Assembly (NCBI GenBank): GCA_017963165.1
Contig: JAGCTZ010000058.1
Coordinates: 1-64,000, forward strand
DNA: 64,000 nt
Direction: 5' to 3'
Origin: Treponema sp.
Lineage (GTDB): Bacteria; Spirochaetota; Spirochaetia; Treponematales; Treponemataceae
Made by a program: the position numbers and the translations under genes. The notes below the pieces were generated by a model. The model made no database searches. It was not told where the DNA came from and saw nothing but the letters and a program-made list of their open reading frames with translations. Below, in pieces: positions 8,177 to 16,900 of the stretch (its first letter is position 1; every line of letters starts with the position of its first letter).

Positions 8177-9883
8177 TTAGTCTTTAGTGGAATCAATAGG
8201 TTCAAGCTCTGCAATATAGAAAAGAACTTTTTTAATCAGGCTTCTTATTGAAATAAGCGAATCTATAAAACGTCTGTTATCGTGGCCTCTTATTGTTCGC
8301 AGATTCTGAAGTGGCTCGTGAATACCATCTTTTTGTTCTTCAAAGAAACCATAGAAAACTCGTTCAATTGTTCTGGCACCTTTTCCGAATAATGAAATAG
8401 AATTCTTTACAGTTTCTTCTATCTGTTCCATCATAGATTCGATTTGATTCTGAACCTGGAAAGTATTAACTCTGTTTGTTGCAAAATCGTCGAAGAGCTT
8501 ACCGTATTCACCGTCTGGTGACAGCTTTCTATTAAGGTCAATCATCATACTGTTTGCAAGAGAAAAATTATTAAGTCCTTCTGAATATTCAGAACGGTTT
8601 TCGCTCTTAAAAAATATTCCTTCCATTGCAACAACATTCAAATCTGGAATTATTTTTTCATATTTTTCTGTACAGAACCACGACAAAAAGCCACCTGTTA
8701 ATTCACAGCGGAATGGAATTCTATTCCATAATTTAAGCCATGGCCTGTATTCCATAGTCGGAAATGATTCCAGTCCAAAATCATTTTTGAGGCTGTCGCT
8801 TAAGCTCTGTTTTTTCTGTTCACGTGAAAAATCATTCCATCGTATATCCTGAATTTTTCGCCAGTGAAGTCTAAAGCTTGGGAACCAGGCTTCTGCCCCT
8901 TCTATATTTCCAGGCTGCCAGTCAAAATCATGATTCAAAATTCTTCCTAAACTTTTTACCGGAACGTTATTTGCAAACGATTGGATTGTGCCAAAGAAAG
9001 CAAGAGCCTTAACCATAAATTCTTTTACAGCCTTTTCAATATCCTTATCCTGAGCATTTGTTGTAAGATGCTTGCGCTGCGAAAAAAGGAACATTGCTTC
9101 AAGAACTTCATTAGGAACAGACTGCATATTACAGAACACAGCAGCCAGCTCATTAAAATCAAGTGCAGCATTGCTGTATGGACAGGTATAAACATCACCG
9201 GCAATATTTGTAAACTGCGACAAAAAATGGATAAACTGAAGCGAACTGAATTTTTCGAGCCAATTAACAGCAGAAACTGCAGAATACATGTTAGCCTTTG
9301 TTTCTTTATCCATATTAGTAAGAATATCATCAAGAGCCTTTGAAAGCTCTGTTCGCAAATCTGGAGTTACAGGCTTAGATATTGGATAAATAAAAGGATC
9401 GGCCTGTGCATTAATTTTTTCTGCAAGCTCAGGTGCTACAAAAGAACTAAGGAAAACATAAAAATCACCCTGCGCATCTTCTATATAAGTAAAATATACT
9501 TTAAAGAAATCTGCTGCTTCTTTTAGTGTATGAAGTCTTTCGTAAAAAATGTAATCGAGTGATTTGATTTTATGATTTATTGTACCAGGAAATCTATGAT
9601 TTATTTTTTTTGCAATACTGTTTATCAGATCATTGCTATAAAGCTGTTCAAGTGATTTTTTATCAAACAGAGCCCTTATCCATAAAACAAATTTGTAAAA
9701 GATTGATTCAGTTTCAAGTTTTTTTTTGAGCGTCAAATTTGAGTCCGGTTCAACAATCTCTTGACCGAGCTCTACAGGTGGAGTATTCATTTGATTAATT
9801 CTGTTTAACATGGCAAGCCGGTCTTCTGCATTTAAGCCGGCAACAAGTCTGTCAAACGCACCTTTTGTATCACTTTCACTCAT
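8177..9883 (-). CDS. Conserved hypothetical protein, cytoplasmic (568 aa)
   Basis: A 568-aa protein without signal peptide or clear membrane segments, rich in aromatic residues and predicted mostly helical. It starts MSESDTKGAFDRLVAGLNAEDRLAMLNRIN. I recognise the overall type as a family restricted to spirochaetes, but cannot name its function and see no catalytic motif. It converges with the hflKC-linked gene, leaving 27 bases between stops. The start is the first ATG of a long frame; the bases before it show no strong Shine-Dalgarno sequence. Codon use matches its neighbours. Confidence 0.65.
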   Translation of the reverse strand: MSESDTKGAFDRLVAGLNAEDRLAMLNRINQMNTPPVELGQEIVEPDSNLTLKKKLETESIFYKFVLWIRALFDKKSLEQLYSNDLINSIAKKINHRFPGTINHKIKSLDYIFYERLHTLKEAADFFKVYFTYIEDAQGDFYVFLSSFVAPELAEKINAQADPFIYPISKPVTPDLRTELSKALDDILTNMDKETKANMYSAVSAVNWLEKFSSLQFIHFLSQFTNIAGDVYTCPYSNAALDFNELAAVFCNMQSVPNEVLEAMFLFSQRKHLTTNAQDKDIEKAVKEFMVKALAFFGTIQSFANNVPVKSLGRILNHDFDWQPGNIEGAEAWFPSFRLHWRKIQDIRWNDFSREQKKQSLSDSLKNDFGLESFPTMEYRPWLKLWNRIPFRCELTGGFLSWFCTEKYEKIIPDLNVVAMEGIFFKSENRSEYSEGLNNFSLANSMMIDLNRKLSPDGEYGKLFDDFATNRVNTFQVQNQIESMMEQIEETVKNSISLFGKGARTIERVFYGFFEEQKDGIHEPLQNLRTIRGHDNRRFIDSLISIRSLIKKVLFYIAELEPIDSTKD

Positions 9884-9928
9884 ACATTATATTATCGGTA
9901 AAAAAGGGATTTATGTTCATAAAAACAA

Positions 9929-10720
9929 TCAATTTCGGTATTCTGTAATCTTGTTTTCAGTGCATTCAACAAAGCGGTGTTTATAGATACAGTATACTGT
10001 AACAGTTCTTTTGTTATTGTCGTAAGTTTCGCAGATTGTACAGGCTCTTGGCTGCAACAGATTTATTTTAAATCCAACTTCTTTTGCAACCTTATAAAGA
10101 GGAACTCCTGTTCTATCCTTGTAAATAACAAGCGGTCCCCCAAAAAGCTCCTGATTATGTCTTGCCTGGAGCTCTGCAATTGTATCATTAAAATCATTTG
10201 AAATAGTTTTAGAAACAATACCGTTAGCTGTCTGGACATAATAAACCATGTAATAACTTGAACTGCTTATATCTATATCTGGTCTAAATACAAGAAGCTT
10301 AGTTTTTGGTTCATATACGTAATCTTTTTTTTCTACAGCTGTAATATTATTCAGGATTACAAGAAGTTCATCTTTACGGCCGTCAAAATCCTTCAGATAG
10401 CAGGTATAAGGCATACAAGGGACACCTTTTACCTTTGCAATACAATTTTCATACGGAAGTGGATTTTTAAAGGAAATTCTGCCTACATCTTTATTGTAAG
10501 TATATTCTGTTTTTTTAAGCTTAGTTTTCTGGAGTTTGTTATCGGCATTGACAATTTCGACTGAATCAATTCCAGCGTAGATAAAATATGTAGAAGCTTC
10601 GCGATTTGTTACTTCGGTTTCTACAGGGAAATAATTGTCTTTTACAAGGGATAATGAAGTTGCCGATGCGGCAAGTACAAGGATACAGAAAACAAATATA
10701 CCAATAAACAATCTTTTCAT
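9929..10720 (-). CDS. Hypothetical exported protein (263 aa)
   Basis: A 263-aa protein with an N-terminal hydrophobic signal (LFIGIFVFCILVLAASATSLSLV). The processed part is beta-rich and contains several cysteines, including VKGVPCMPYTCYLKDF in the middle and CTICETYDNN plus CIYKHRFVEC near the C-terminus, so disulfides in the periplasm are likely. GGGAAGA sits eight bases before the ATG. It is the first gene after tRNA-Glu on this strand and the 568-residue gene lies 45 bases downstream, so the two may be cotranscribed. I do not recognise the family. Confidence 0.6.
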   Translation of the reverse strand: MKRLFIGIFVFCILVLAASATSLSLVKDNYFPVETEVTNREASTYFIYAGIDSVEIVNADNKLQKTKLKKTEYTYNKDVGRISFKNPLPYENCIAKVKGVPCMPYTCYLKDFDGRKDELLVILNNITAVEKKDYVYEPKTKLLVFRPDIDISSSSYYMVYYVQTANGIVSKTISNDFNDTIAELQARHNQELFGGPLVIYKDRTGVPLYKVAKEVGFKINLLQPRACTICETYDNNKRTVTVYCIYKHRFVECTENKITEYRN

Positions 10721-10754
10721 TTGTCTTCCCTTTTTAGGATAAACTCAAAATGTT

Positions 10755-10827
10755 TAGCTCCTACGGGAGTCGAACCCGTCTCTCCGCCTTGAGAGGGCGA
10801 TGAACTAAACCGATATTCGAAGGAGCC
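10755..10827 (-). tRNA. tRNA-Glu (anticodon CTC)
   Basis: The 73-nt minus-strand sequence folds as a cloverleaf. The acceptor GGCTCCT pairs with AGGAGCT (G-U first pair), the D stem is GAAT/GTTC with a GG loop, the anticodon stem is TCGCC/GGCGG around loop CTCTCAA, and the T arm is ACGGG-TTCGACT-CCCGT. Bases 34-36 are CTC, which reads GAG. CCA is not encoded. The core CGCCCTCTCAAGGCG is typical of glutamate tRNA. Confidence 0.93.
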
Positions 10828-10895
10828 ATAAATACACAAATTTTTGCTTCGCAAAAACCGCAAAAACTCGTAGTGTGCAAACTTATAAAAAAAAG

Positions 10896-10918
10896 GGCTG
10901 ATTTTATAATCATCAGCC
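10896..10918 (-). terminator. Rho-independent terminator after tRNA-Gln
   Basis: On the minus strand GGCTGAT pairs with ATCAGCC across a 9-base loop, followed by C and eight T residues. It lies between the two tRNA genes, so tRNA-Gln is probably terminated before tRNA-Glu. Confidence 0.8.
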
Positions 10919-10927
10919 GTTTTATAG

Positions 10928-10998
10928 TTCCCCAAGGAGGATTCGAACCCCCACAGTCAGAACCAGAATCTGAAGTGCTACCATTACACAATCGGGGA
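10928..10998 (-). tRNA. tRNA-Gln (anticodon CTG)
   Basis: The 71-nt minus-strand sequence folds with acceptor TCCCCGA/TTGGGGA, anticodon stem TCAGA/TCTGA around loop TTCTGGT (anticodon CTG, reads CAG) and a T arm with loop TTCGAAT. The discriminator is A and CCA is not encoded. The U1-A72 start is typical of bacterial tRNA-Gln. Confidence 0.93.
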
Positions 10999-11062
10999 AT
11001 AAGTGAATATAAATATATACAAAATTCACTTTTTGGTCAATAGACTTTTAGTCTACTGACGC

Positions 11063-11506
11063 TTATTTTTTTGTAGTCTTTTTTGTTGCTGCAGCTTTCT
11101 TAGTTGTTGCAGGCTTCTTTGCTGCCGGCTTTTTATCTGTTGTTTTAGCAGCAGATTTTGGTGCAGGCTTTTTTGCAGCTTTAGCAGCCTTTGGAATTGA
11201 TGTATCTACACAAGAATTGTCGTCATTAGCAAATTCTGAACGAACATATTTATCGGCTTTCCAGTCATTTATCCAGGCCTTTCCATCCAAAAGATATCTA
11301 AACTGATATTCCTTATTTGTATCAAGCTGTTTTTTTACAGAAAAAGAACCATCAGGCCCCTTTTTCATAGGAATTGAAGTCTCATCCCAGCTGTTAAAAT
11401 CTCCAACAAGATAAATTTTTTCAGCTCCAGCTGCGGCATTCACATTAACATTAAAAACTACAGTACACTTTTTACCATCTGCGGAAAATGTTTTTTTCAA
11501 AGACAT
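11063..11506 (-). CDS. CBM48-like domain protein with Lys/Ala-rich tail
   Basis: A 147-aa cytoplasmic protein in two parts. Residues 1-100 form a glycogen-binding early-set domain with the pattern KIYLVGDFNSWDETSIPM, FSVKKQLDTNKEYQFRYLLDG and WINDWKADKYV, as in AMPK-beta-type CBM48 proteins. Residues 105-147 are a low-complexity tail of Lys, Ala, Pro and Thr (PAAKKPATTKKAAATKK), like histone H1 or AlgP tails. AAGGAG six bases upstream supports the start. It could bind glycogen in the cytosol, with the positive tail contacting nucleic acid or acidic surfaces; only the domain fold is supported by the sequence. It has no visible operon partner. Confidence 0.8.
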   Translation of the reverse strand: MSLKKTFSADGKKCTVVFNVNVNAAAGAEKIYLVGDFNSWDETSIPMKKGPDGSFSVKKQLDTNKEYQFRYLLDGKAWINDWKADKYVRSEFANDDNSCVDTSIPKAAKAAKKPAPKSAAKTTDKKPAAKKPATTKKAAATKKTTKK

Positions 11507-11599
11507 AACGCACTCCTTAATATAAATATGATACTATAATTTTAACCATATTGAGGAAAATGTGCAAGAGAAAACGTTATTCTAAATTTCCAAGCATTT

Positions 11600-14119
11600 T
11601 TAACTCTCCAATGTGACATACGTCTTACCCGTACCGCCATCTTCTGGAGGGGCAAATTCGAAAGACTTCACTACGGGGCAATGTGAAAGATAATCGCGGA
11701 CAGCCTGTTGTAAAATACCTTCGCCTTTGCCGTGGATGATGCTGAAATGAGGGAAATTTGAAAGTGCACATAAATCTATCTGATGTTCAAGCGCGTGGAC
11801 AGCTTCTTCGGCACGCATACCAAGCAGGCGCAGTTCAAAAGCAGGATGCTCGTGATTAGACAAACTGTCGGAGGCTGATTCAAAATCATAGGAAACAGAA
11901 ACTGCAGGATTGGCAGAAGAACTTGAACGGACAAGTTTTAAATCCTTTTCTTTCATTGTCATTTTTATACTGCCAAACTGAACATTCCACACTCCTTTGC
12001 GGGCCTGTTCAAGAAGAATCCCCTGATTACTGTTTGTTCCGGCAACAACTGCAGCACCGGGCTCAAATACAAGAGGCTTTTCTATAGTTGCCTTCTGAAC
12101 TTCAATGGCAGGAATGCTTGCAGTTGCATATTTAAGCGCTTCGGCGTTGCTTAGTTTTTTCTTTGTTTTTTTGGTGCTTGAATTCTTCTTATGTGCAGCG
12201 GCTTCCTTTTCAAAGGCAGCAGAGTCTCTGGCAATTTTTTCTTCTTCTACTTCGATTTTTTGATCAAGTCTTTCTACATTTGATTCAAGATCAGAAATAA
12301 ACTGCTTTACACCAACTGTTTTTTCGCGGGTAAGCTCCCCTTCTCTGATTTCGCGGACAAGGTTTTCGAGCTGACGACGACTGTGAATAAGAAAATCATG
12401 CATTTCCTGCTGATGACCTTTCTTAAGTTCATTTTCTTTTCGTCTAAGACCAAGTTCTTTTTCTTTAAGCTTATCAACTTTCTGTTCAAGTTCATTTTCA
12501 AGAACTCGTGCTCTATGCTGCAGACGATCAAGCTCTGAATGCTTTTTATTCAAGCCCTTTATGAGTGACGAAACATCGGCCTGTTCTGTAGCAATATAAT
12601 CCTTTGCATGATTTACAATTTCCTGCGGAAGACCGGATTTTCTTGCAATTGCAATAGCGTGACTTTCACCAGGAATTCCCATCATAAGTTTATAAGAAGG
12701 AGAAAGCGTACTTGTATCAAATTCTACACTTGCGTTTACACAGCCGGGATTTGTATATCCATAATTTTTTAAAATTCCCATATGAGTGGTAACAAGTACA
12801 AATGCCTTTTTTTCTATCAAGGTATCAAGGACAGACATTGCAATTGCAGTTCCTTCCAATGGGTCTGTGCCACTTCCAAGTTCATCAAGCAAAACTAAAG
12901 TTGATTTATTTGCCTTAGTAACAGCCTGTGCAATATTTTTCATATGGCCGCTAAAAGTACTAAGACTCATATCAAGACTTTGACTGTCGCCTATATCTGC
13001 AAAAATATCAGTAAAAACAGGAAGCCTTGTGCCTTCTGCAGCAGGAACAGGAATTCCCGCCTGATTAAGCATTGAAAAAAGTGCGAAGGTTTTTAAAGAA
13101 ACAGTTTTACCGCCAGTATTAGGTCCGGTAATTATAAGAACTCTTTTTCCTTCCATAAAATAAAAATCAATAGGAACGGCTTTTTGTCCAAGCAACGGAT
13201 GACGTGCTTTTAAAAGCAGCGGCGGCTCTCCAACAGCAGGAACAGCATAACAGCAATTGTGTTCAATTCCCCATCGGGCAGCGGCAATTGTTGTATCCAT
13301 AAGCTTCATGATTGGAATTGATTGTTTTAATTCCGGAATTGACGGCTGAAGCTCTGCCGTAAGCTCCAGAAGAATCTTTTTGATTACCTGAATAAGTTCG
13401 TTTTCTTTTTGAATAAGCTCATTGTCACAGCGGACAACTTCTTCCGGTTCAATATAAACTGTCTGTGCTGTCTGCGATACTTCTATAATAATTCCATTTA
13501 TACGATTTTGAAGACTTGCCTTTACAGCCAGAGCCTGCCGTCCATTTCTCAAAACAGGAACAGAGGATTCCAGAACATTTGCAAGTTTTTGATCTGATGT
13601 ATATTGCTGGAAAATCTTTTTTATTTTTGCATTAAGGGCTGCAATCTGCTTTAGTATGGCAGCAATTTCAGGTAAATCTCTTATCTGACCATCCGTCGTA
13701 ATTACATGAAAAATCTTTTTTTCTGTTTCGGACAGCTCGGGCAGCAGATTTATCTGTTCTAAAAGCAGCTTCAAATTAAGTTCATCTGAATGAAGCTCTA
13801 CAGCCTGTTTTACGCTTTTTACGCTAAGGACAAATTGACCTAAAGCCTTTAACTGTTCCAATGAAAGACTTGTTCCACGGGCCTTTATTATATCAATAAG
13901 CTTTTCAACTGGTTCCCAGAATGTCACAGGGTTCTTACAACCTGCGGATAAATAAACAGTCCATTCGCGGCTCAGATTCTTGAGCTGTTCGATTTTCTTT
14001 GAGTCGGTAAGAGGTTCGCGTTGTAAAAAAGAATCTTTTCCTTCCTGAGTAATACAATAACCGGCAACTTCATCACGAAGCCGGTAGAAATCGATTTCTT
14101 GTAGGGCAAGTTTGTTCAT
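11600..14119 (-). CDS. mutS2: MutS2 family ATPase with C-terminal Smr nuclease domain
   Basis: An 839-aa protein of the MutS2/RqcU family. The N-terminal core and clamp lead to the ABC ATPase domain with Walker A GPNTGGKT near residue 330, the signature STFSGHMKNI, and Walker B STLVLLDELGSGTDP. A coiled-coil (ELDRLQHRARVLENELEQKVDKLKEKELG) and a KOW-like segment follow, and the C-terminal Smr domain carries LRLLGMRAEEAVHALEHQID and HGKGEGILQ. In other bacteria MutS2 acts in recombination suppression and in splitting of collided ribosomes. No Shine-Dalgarno sequence precedes the ATG. The length is slightly above the usual 780-800, mainly through a charged linker with KKTKKK. Confidence 0.94.
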   Translation of the reverse strand: MNKLALQEIDFYRLRDEVAGYCITQEGKDSFLQREPLTDSKKIEQLKNLSREWTVYLSAGCKNPVTFWEPVEKLIDIIKARGTSLSLEQLKALGQFVLSVKSVKQAVELHSDELNLKLLLEQINLLPELSETEKKIFHVITTDGQIRDLPEIAAILKQIAALNAKIKKIFQQYTSDQKLANVLESSVPVLRNGRQALAVKASLQNRINGIIIEVSQTAQTVYIEPEEVVRCDNELIQKENELIQVIKKILLELTAELQPSIPELKQSIPIMKLMDTTIAAARWGIEHNCCYAVPAVGEPPLLLKARHPLLGQKAVPIDFYFMEGKRVLIITGPNTGGKTVSLKTFALFSMLNQAGIPVPAAEGTRLPVFTDIFADIGDSQSLDMSLSTFSGHMKNIAQAVTKANKSTLVLLDELGSGTDPLEGTAIAMSVLDTLIEKKAFVLVTTHMGILKNYGYTNPGCVNASVEFDTSTLSPSYKLMMGIPGESHAIAIARKSGLPQEIVNHAKDYIATEQADVSSLIKGLNKKHSELDRLQHRARVLENELEQKVDKLKEKELGLRRKENELKKGHQQEMHDFLIHSRRQLENLVREIREGELTREKTVGVKQFISDLESNVERLDQKIEVEEEKIARDSAAFEKEAAAHKKNSSTKKTKKKLSNAEALKYATASIPAIEVQKATIEKPLVFEPGAAVVAGTNSNQGILLEQARKGVWNVQFGSIKMTMKEKDLKLVRSSSSANPAVSVSYDFESASDSLSNHEHPAFELRLLGMRAEEAVHALEHQIDLCALSNFPHFSIIHGKGEGILQQAVRDYLSHCPVVKSFEFAPPEDGGTGKTYVTLES

Positions 14120-14185
14120 ATGATGAATTTACAGAAAAAAAAGTATTATAACAAGTGGAATTTTAAATATTATAATCTCTCCGAA

Positions 14186-14249
14186 TAAAAAAATTGCTCC
14201 CGCGAGGAACCTGACTTTGACTCCGCCGAGAACTATTGGAAATCAGGTT
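14186..14249. repeat. Truncated copy of the MITE-like repeat (copy D)
   Basis: AAAAAATTGCTCCCGCGAGGAAC closely follows the end of copy A (read on the minus strand), and CTCCGCCGAGAAC plus TTGGAAAT match its interior. About half the element is missing between the blocks. The remaining sequence still folds through AACCTGA / TCAGGTT. Together with the following terminator it fills the gap between mutS2 and the LuxR-type gene. Confidence 0.55.
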
Positions 14250-14257
14250 AAAAAAAA

Positions 14258-14287
14258 AGAGACTACCTCTCTCCAGATGCAGTCTCT
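14258..14287 (-). terminator. Terminator hairpin downstream of the LuxR-type gene
   Basis: AGAGACT and AGTCTCT pair across 16 bases and are flanked by A/T tracts on both sides, so it could stop transcripts from either strand. For the minus strand it ends the rsgA-luxR block. The rest of the gap to 14475 is AT-rich and I see nothing else in it. Confidence 0.7.
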
Positions 14288-14475
14288 AAAAAAAAAGAAA
14301 AAAATCAAAACCCCGATATCCAGTACAACATGGTGTATACTAAAGAATGTTTTCAGTTATCAAACACTTTTTTAAAGAACTTGTTTCTTTCAACATTCTA
14401 TGTAGTATTATACATATCTTAATTAAAATGTGTACTACATAAAAGTGTAGTTTTTTAAAGAAAAAGTGATTTTTT

Positions 14476-15861
14476 TTAAATTAATCCAATCTTTTTTGCC
14501 TTAAAAATAGCTTGTGAAGCCGAAGAAACATCAAGTTTGGGGTATATTTTTTTAATATGATATCGGACTGTGTTTACAGAAATAAAGAAAATCTCGGCGA
14601 TTTCATCGTAAGTTTTTCCCTGTTCCAGAAGTCGGAGAATATCTTTTTCCATATCAGTAAAGTTTGTATTTACTTCCTGAGAAATATTCAGATAATGCGG
14701 ATAAAGAACTGCTACATGCCTTGTAATATTGATGATTTTAGAAAGGAATGGCGAAGAACCTCGTGCCTTCTGGTAGTCCTGTAAAAGCTTAAACATAAGC
14801 ACACCTTCGTCCGCAACTGTTCTGTAAAGCTTATATTTTTCGGCCTGCTTAAGTACATCATCAACAAGTTCAAAAGCTTTTTCTTTATTACCTGTTTTAT
14901 ACCAGCTCATTGCCTCAATACAAGAAAGAGTAAGTATATCCATGTGACGGCGTGCAATTTCTGAATAAAACCGCATCTGACCTGCAAGCGACAAAAGTGC
15001 AAGATGCTTATCATAAAGCAGATAGCAGCGCAATTTTACAAAATAGCAATACATTTCCATAAGGTTCAACTCTTTGTTTTCATCAGGAGCAACCTTTTCA
15101 AGCCAGTTATTTACGTATTCAAGATTACCGTCATATAACGCGAGTCTTACACTCATGGCATCAAGATTGTATTCAAAGGAACTGCCTTTAACATCCTGCA
15201 CTCTTTCTTTAAGATGAGTCATTATGATTTCGGCAGATTTAATTTCGCCATTCATTGTAAGCATTGTAATCTGCATGTAAAGAGCTACAATCAAAAATAT
15301 AAAACTCTTTTGTCGTTCAAGGATAGGAATGGCACTTGTAATTCTTACCATTGCATCAAAATTTTCATTTCGCTGATAGTATATTTCTGAAGAAACAATG
15401 TCATAAACCTGCCTGTAAACATCGCCATATAAAACCTTAAGAAACTCGAGGGATCTTTCCTTATGCTTTAAAACAAAATTTCCATAATAAGAAAAATCGC
15501 GCATTCCGTTTAAGATGCTCGGACGTCCAGAAGCTGTACTGTAATATGGCTCCAGAGAAACACCAAGATATCCAAGATTCGAAAGAGAATGAAAAAAGTC
15601 TCTGTTACTTACTGTCGGAATAATAGGTTTAATAAAATCTTCAAATCCTACGTCAGGCAAAAGATTCATAAGATGTGGAACTGCAGCAATATCACCAGTT
15701 ACAATTCGCAAAAGAATCGCAGCAGAAAGATCATACAGAGAATTTTTATATTGTTCATCAGTAAGATTTAAAAAGGAATCGCGGTTCTTCCAAAGCTCCG
15801 GCATACAAAAAGAGATATTCAGTTTTCCGATAAGTTCTTTTCGTTCCTGTTCTGAAAGCAT
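14476..15861 (-). CDS. LuxR-type transcriptional regulator with helical N-terminal region
   Basis: A 461-aa protein. The last 60 residues are a LuxR/GerE helix-turn-helix: FTDMEKDILRLLEQGKTYDEIAEIFFISVNTVRYHIKKIYPKL. The first 390 residues are predicted all-helical and TPR-like, similar to the effector arm of MalT-type regulators, but no Walker motifs and no response-regulator receiver are present. Its input is therefore probably a protein or small-molecule ligand. The start codon overlaps the rsgA stop by one base (TAATG), so it is translationally coupled to the ribosome-assembly GTPase. A terminator follows downstream. The target genes are unknown. Confidence 0.85.
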   Translation of the reverse strand: MLSEQERKELIGKLNISFCMPELWKNRDSFLNLTDEQYKNSLYDLSAAILLRIVTGDIAAVPHLMNLLPDVGFEDFIKPIIPTVSNRDFFHSLSNLGYLGVSLEPYYSTASGRPSILNGMRDFSYYGNFVLKHKERSLEFLKVLYGDVYRQVYDIVSSEIYYQRNENFDAMVRITSAIPILERQKSFIFLIVALYMQITMLTMNGEIKSAEIIMTHLKERVQDVKGSSFEYNLDAMSVRLALYDGNLEYVNNWLEKVAPDENKELNLMEMYCYFVKLRCYLLYDKHLALLSLAGQMRFYSEIARRHMDILTLSCIEAMSWYKTGNKEKAFELVDDVLKQAEKYKLYRTVADEGVLMFKLLQDYQKARGSSPFLSKIINITRHVAVLYPHYLNISQEVNTNFTDMEKDILRLLEQGKTYDEIAEIFFISVNTVRYHIKKIYPKLDVSSASQAIFKAKKIGLI

Positions 15862-16847
15862 TAATCTTCCCAGCTCCCTGTAATTATTTCCTGACTTATG
15901 CGATTCCAGCTGTCATAACGTTCTGGTGTAATATCACCATCTTCAACAGCTTTTAGGATTGCGCAGCCTGGCTCTGTAATATGCTTGCAGTTAAGCCCGA
16001 ATTTACATTTACCTATAAAAGGTTCAAATTCCTTAAAATACATTGCAAGGTCAGGTGCTTCTACATCATCAAGAACAAAGCGACGTATTCCCGGAGTATC
16101 TATAATATCAGCCTTAACACCTTTTACACCTTCAAAAAGCGATTCATTTAATGCAAGATGTATGAGAGTTCCTTTTGTTGTTGTATGACTTCCGCGTCCG
16201 TATTTTTTTGAAAGGCTTCCTGTTTTAAGGACACACGAATTATCCATTACATTTATGAGGCTTGATTTTCCAACACCAGACTGCCCTACAAAAGCACTAA
16301 GTTTATTTTCGAGCAATTGGGCAAACTGCTGCATTCCTTCCCCTGTTTTGGCAGAAATCCGCAAAACCTGATAACCCAACTCTTCCCAGATAGAAAGCCG
16401 TCTGTCAATTTCTTCATATTCTTCATTGCGACCATCAGTCTGCATCTGTTCGGCTAAATCCCATTTATTACATACAACAATTGGAGTTATTCCCTGATGC
16501 TCTGCCTGTGCCAAAGCTCTGTCAATAAATCGGGGACGGAAAGGAGGTTCATCTGGAGTACAGACAAGAATAAGATAATCAAGATTACTTGCAAGAAGCT
16601 GTGGACATCGTCCTTTAACATTCCAGCGAAGAAAAGTATTTTTCCTTTCAAGAACAGAAATCACCTGCCCTTTTTTTTCGTTGATTGGGTCTGGTTCTAC
16701 GACAACACGATCGCCTGGCGCAATAGGATTATAAAACTGTTTGTCTGATTTTAGTACCTTACCCTTAATGGTACAATTACGAGTAATATCATCATCACAT
16801 TCAACTGTGAAAGTATTATTTGTTCCGGCTAGAATTAATCCTTGCAT
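15861..16847 (-). CDS. rsgA: RsgA, ribosome small-subunit assembly GTPase
   Basis: A 328-aa circularly permuted GTPase. An N-terminal OB domain is followed by G4 NKWD, G5 SAKTG, G1 GQSGVGKSS, the switch RGSHTTTKG and G3 DTPGIRRF, in the permuted order typical of RsgA. The C-terminal zinc finger is present (C-x5-C-x-H-x6-C in KCKFGLNCKHITEPGC). The protein helps late maturation of the 30S subunit. It sits at the end of the permease/cAMP block with a 53-base gap and is coupled to the LuxR-type gene. The GAGGAT Shine-Dalgarno sequence is rather far (about 12 bases) from the ATG. Confidence 0.95.
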   Translation of the reverse strand: MQGLILAGTNNTFTVECDDDITRNCTIKGKVLKSDKQFYNPIAPGDRVVVEPDPINEKKGQVISVLERKNTFLRWNVKGRCPQLLASNLDYLILVCTPDEPPFRPRFIDRALAQAEHQGITPIVVCNKWDLAEQMQTDGRNEEYEEIDRRLSIWEELGYQVLRISAKTGEGMQQFAQLLENKLSAFVGQSGVGKSSLINVMDNSCVLKTGSLSKKYGRGSHTTTKGTLIHLALNESLFEGVKGVKADIIDTPGIRRFVLDDVEAPDLAMYFKEFEPFIGKCKFGLNCKHITEPGCAILKAVEDGDITPERYDSWNRISQEIITGSWED

Positions 16848-16900
16848 TACTCTGATTCTATCCTCTAAAAGAATGTCGGGTCAAGACCGCAAACCTTTTG

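Noticed and set aside
10717..10991. Two overlapping minus-strand open frames
   Set aside because: They run through the tRNA-Glu and tRNA-Gln genes and the terminator between them.
11041..11055. TAGACT-ttt-AGTCTA hairpin after the CBM48/tail gene as a terminator
   Set aside because: The stem is only 6 bp and is not followed by a T tract on the minus strand.
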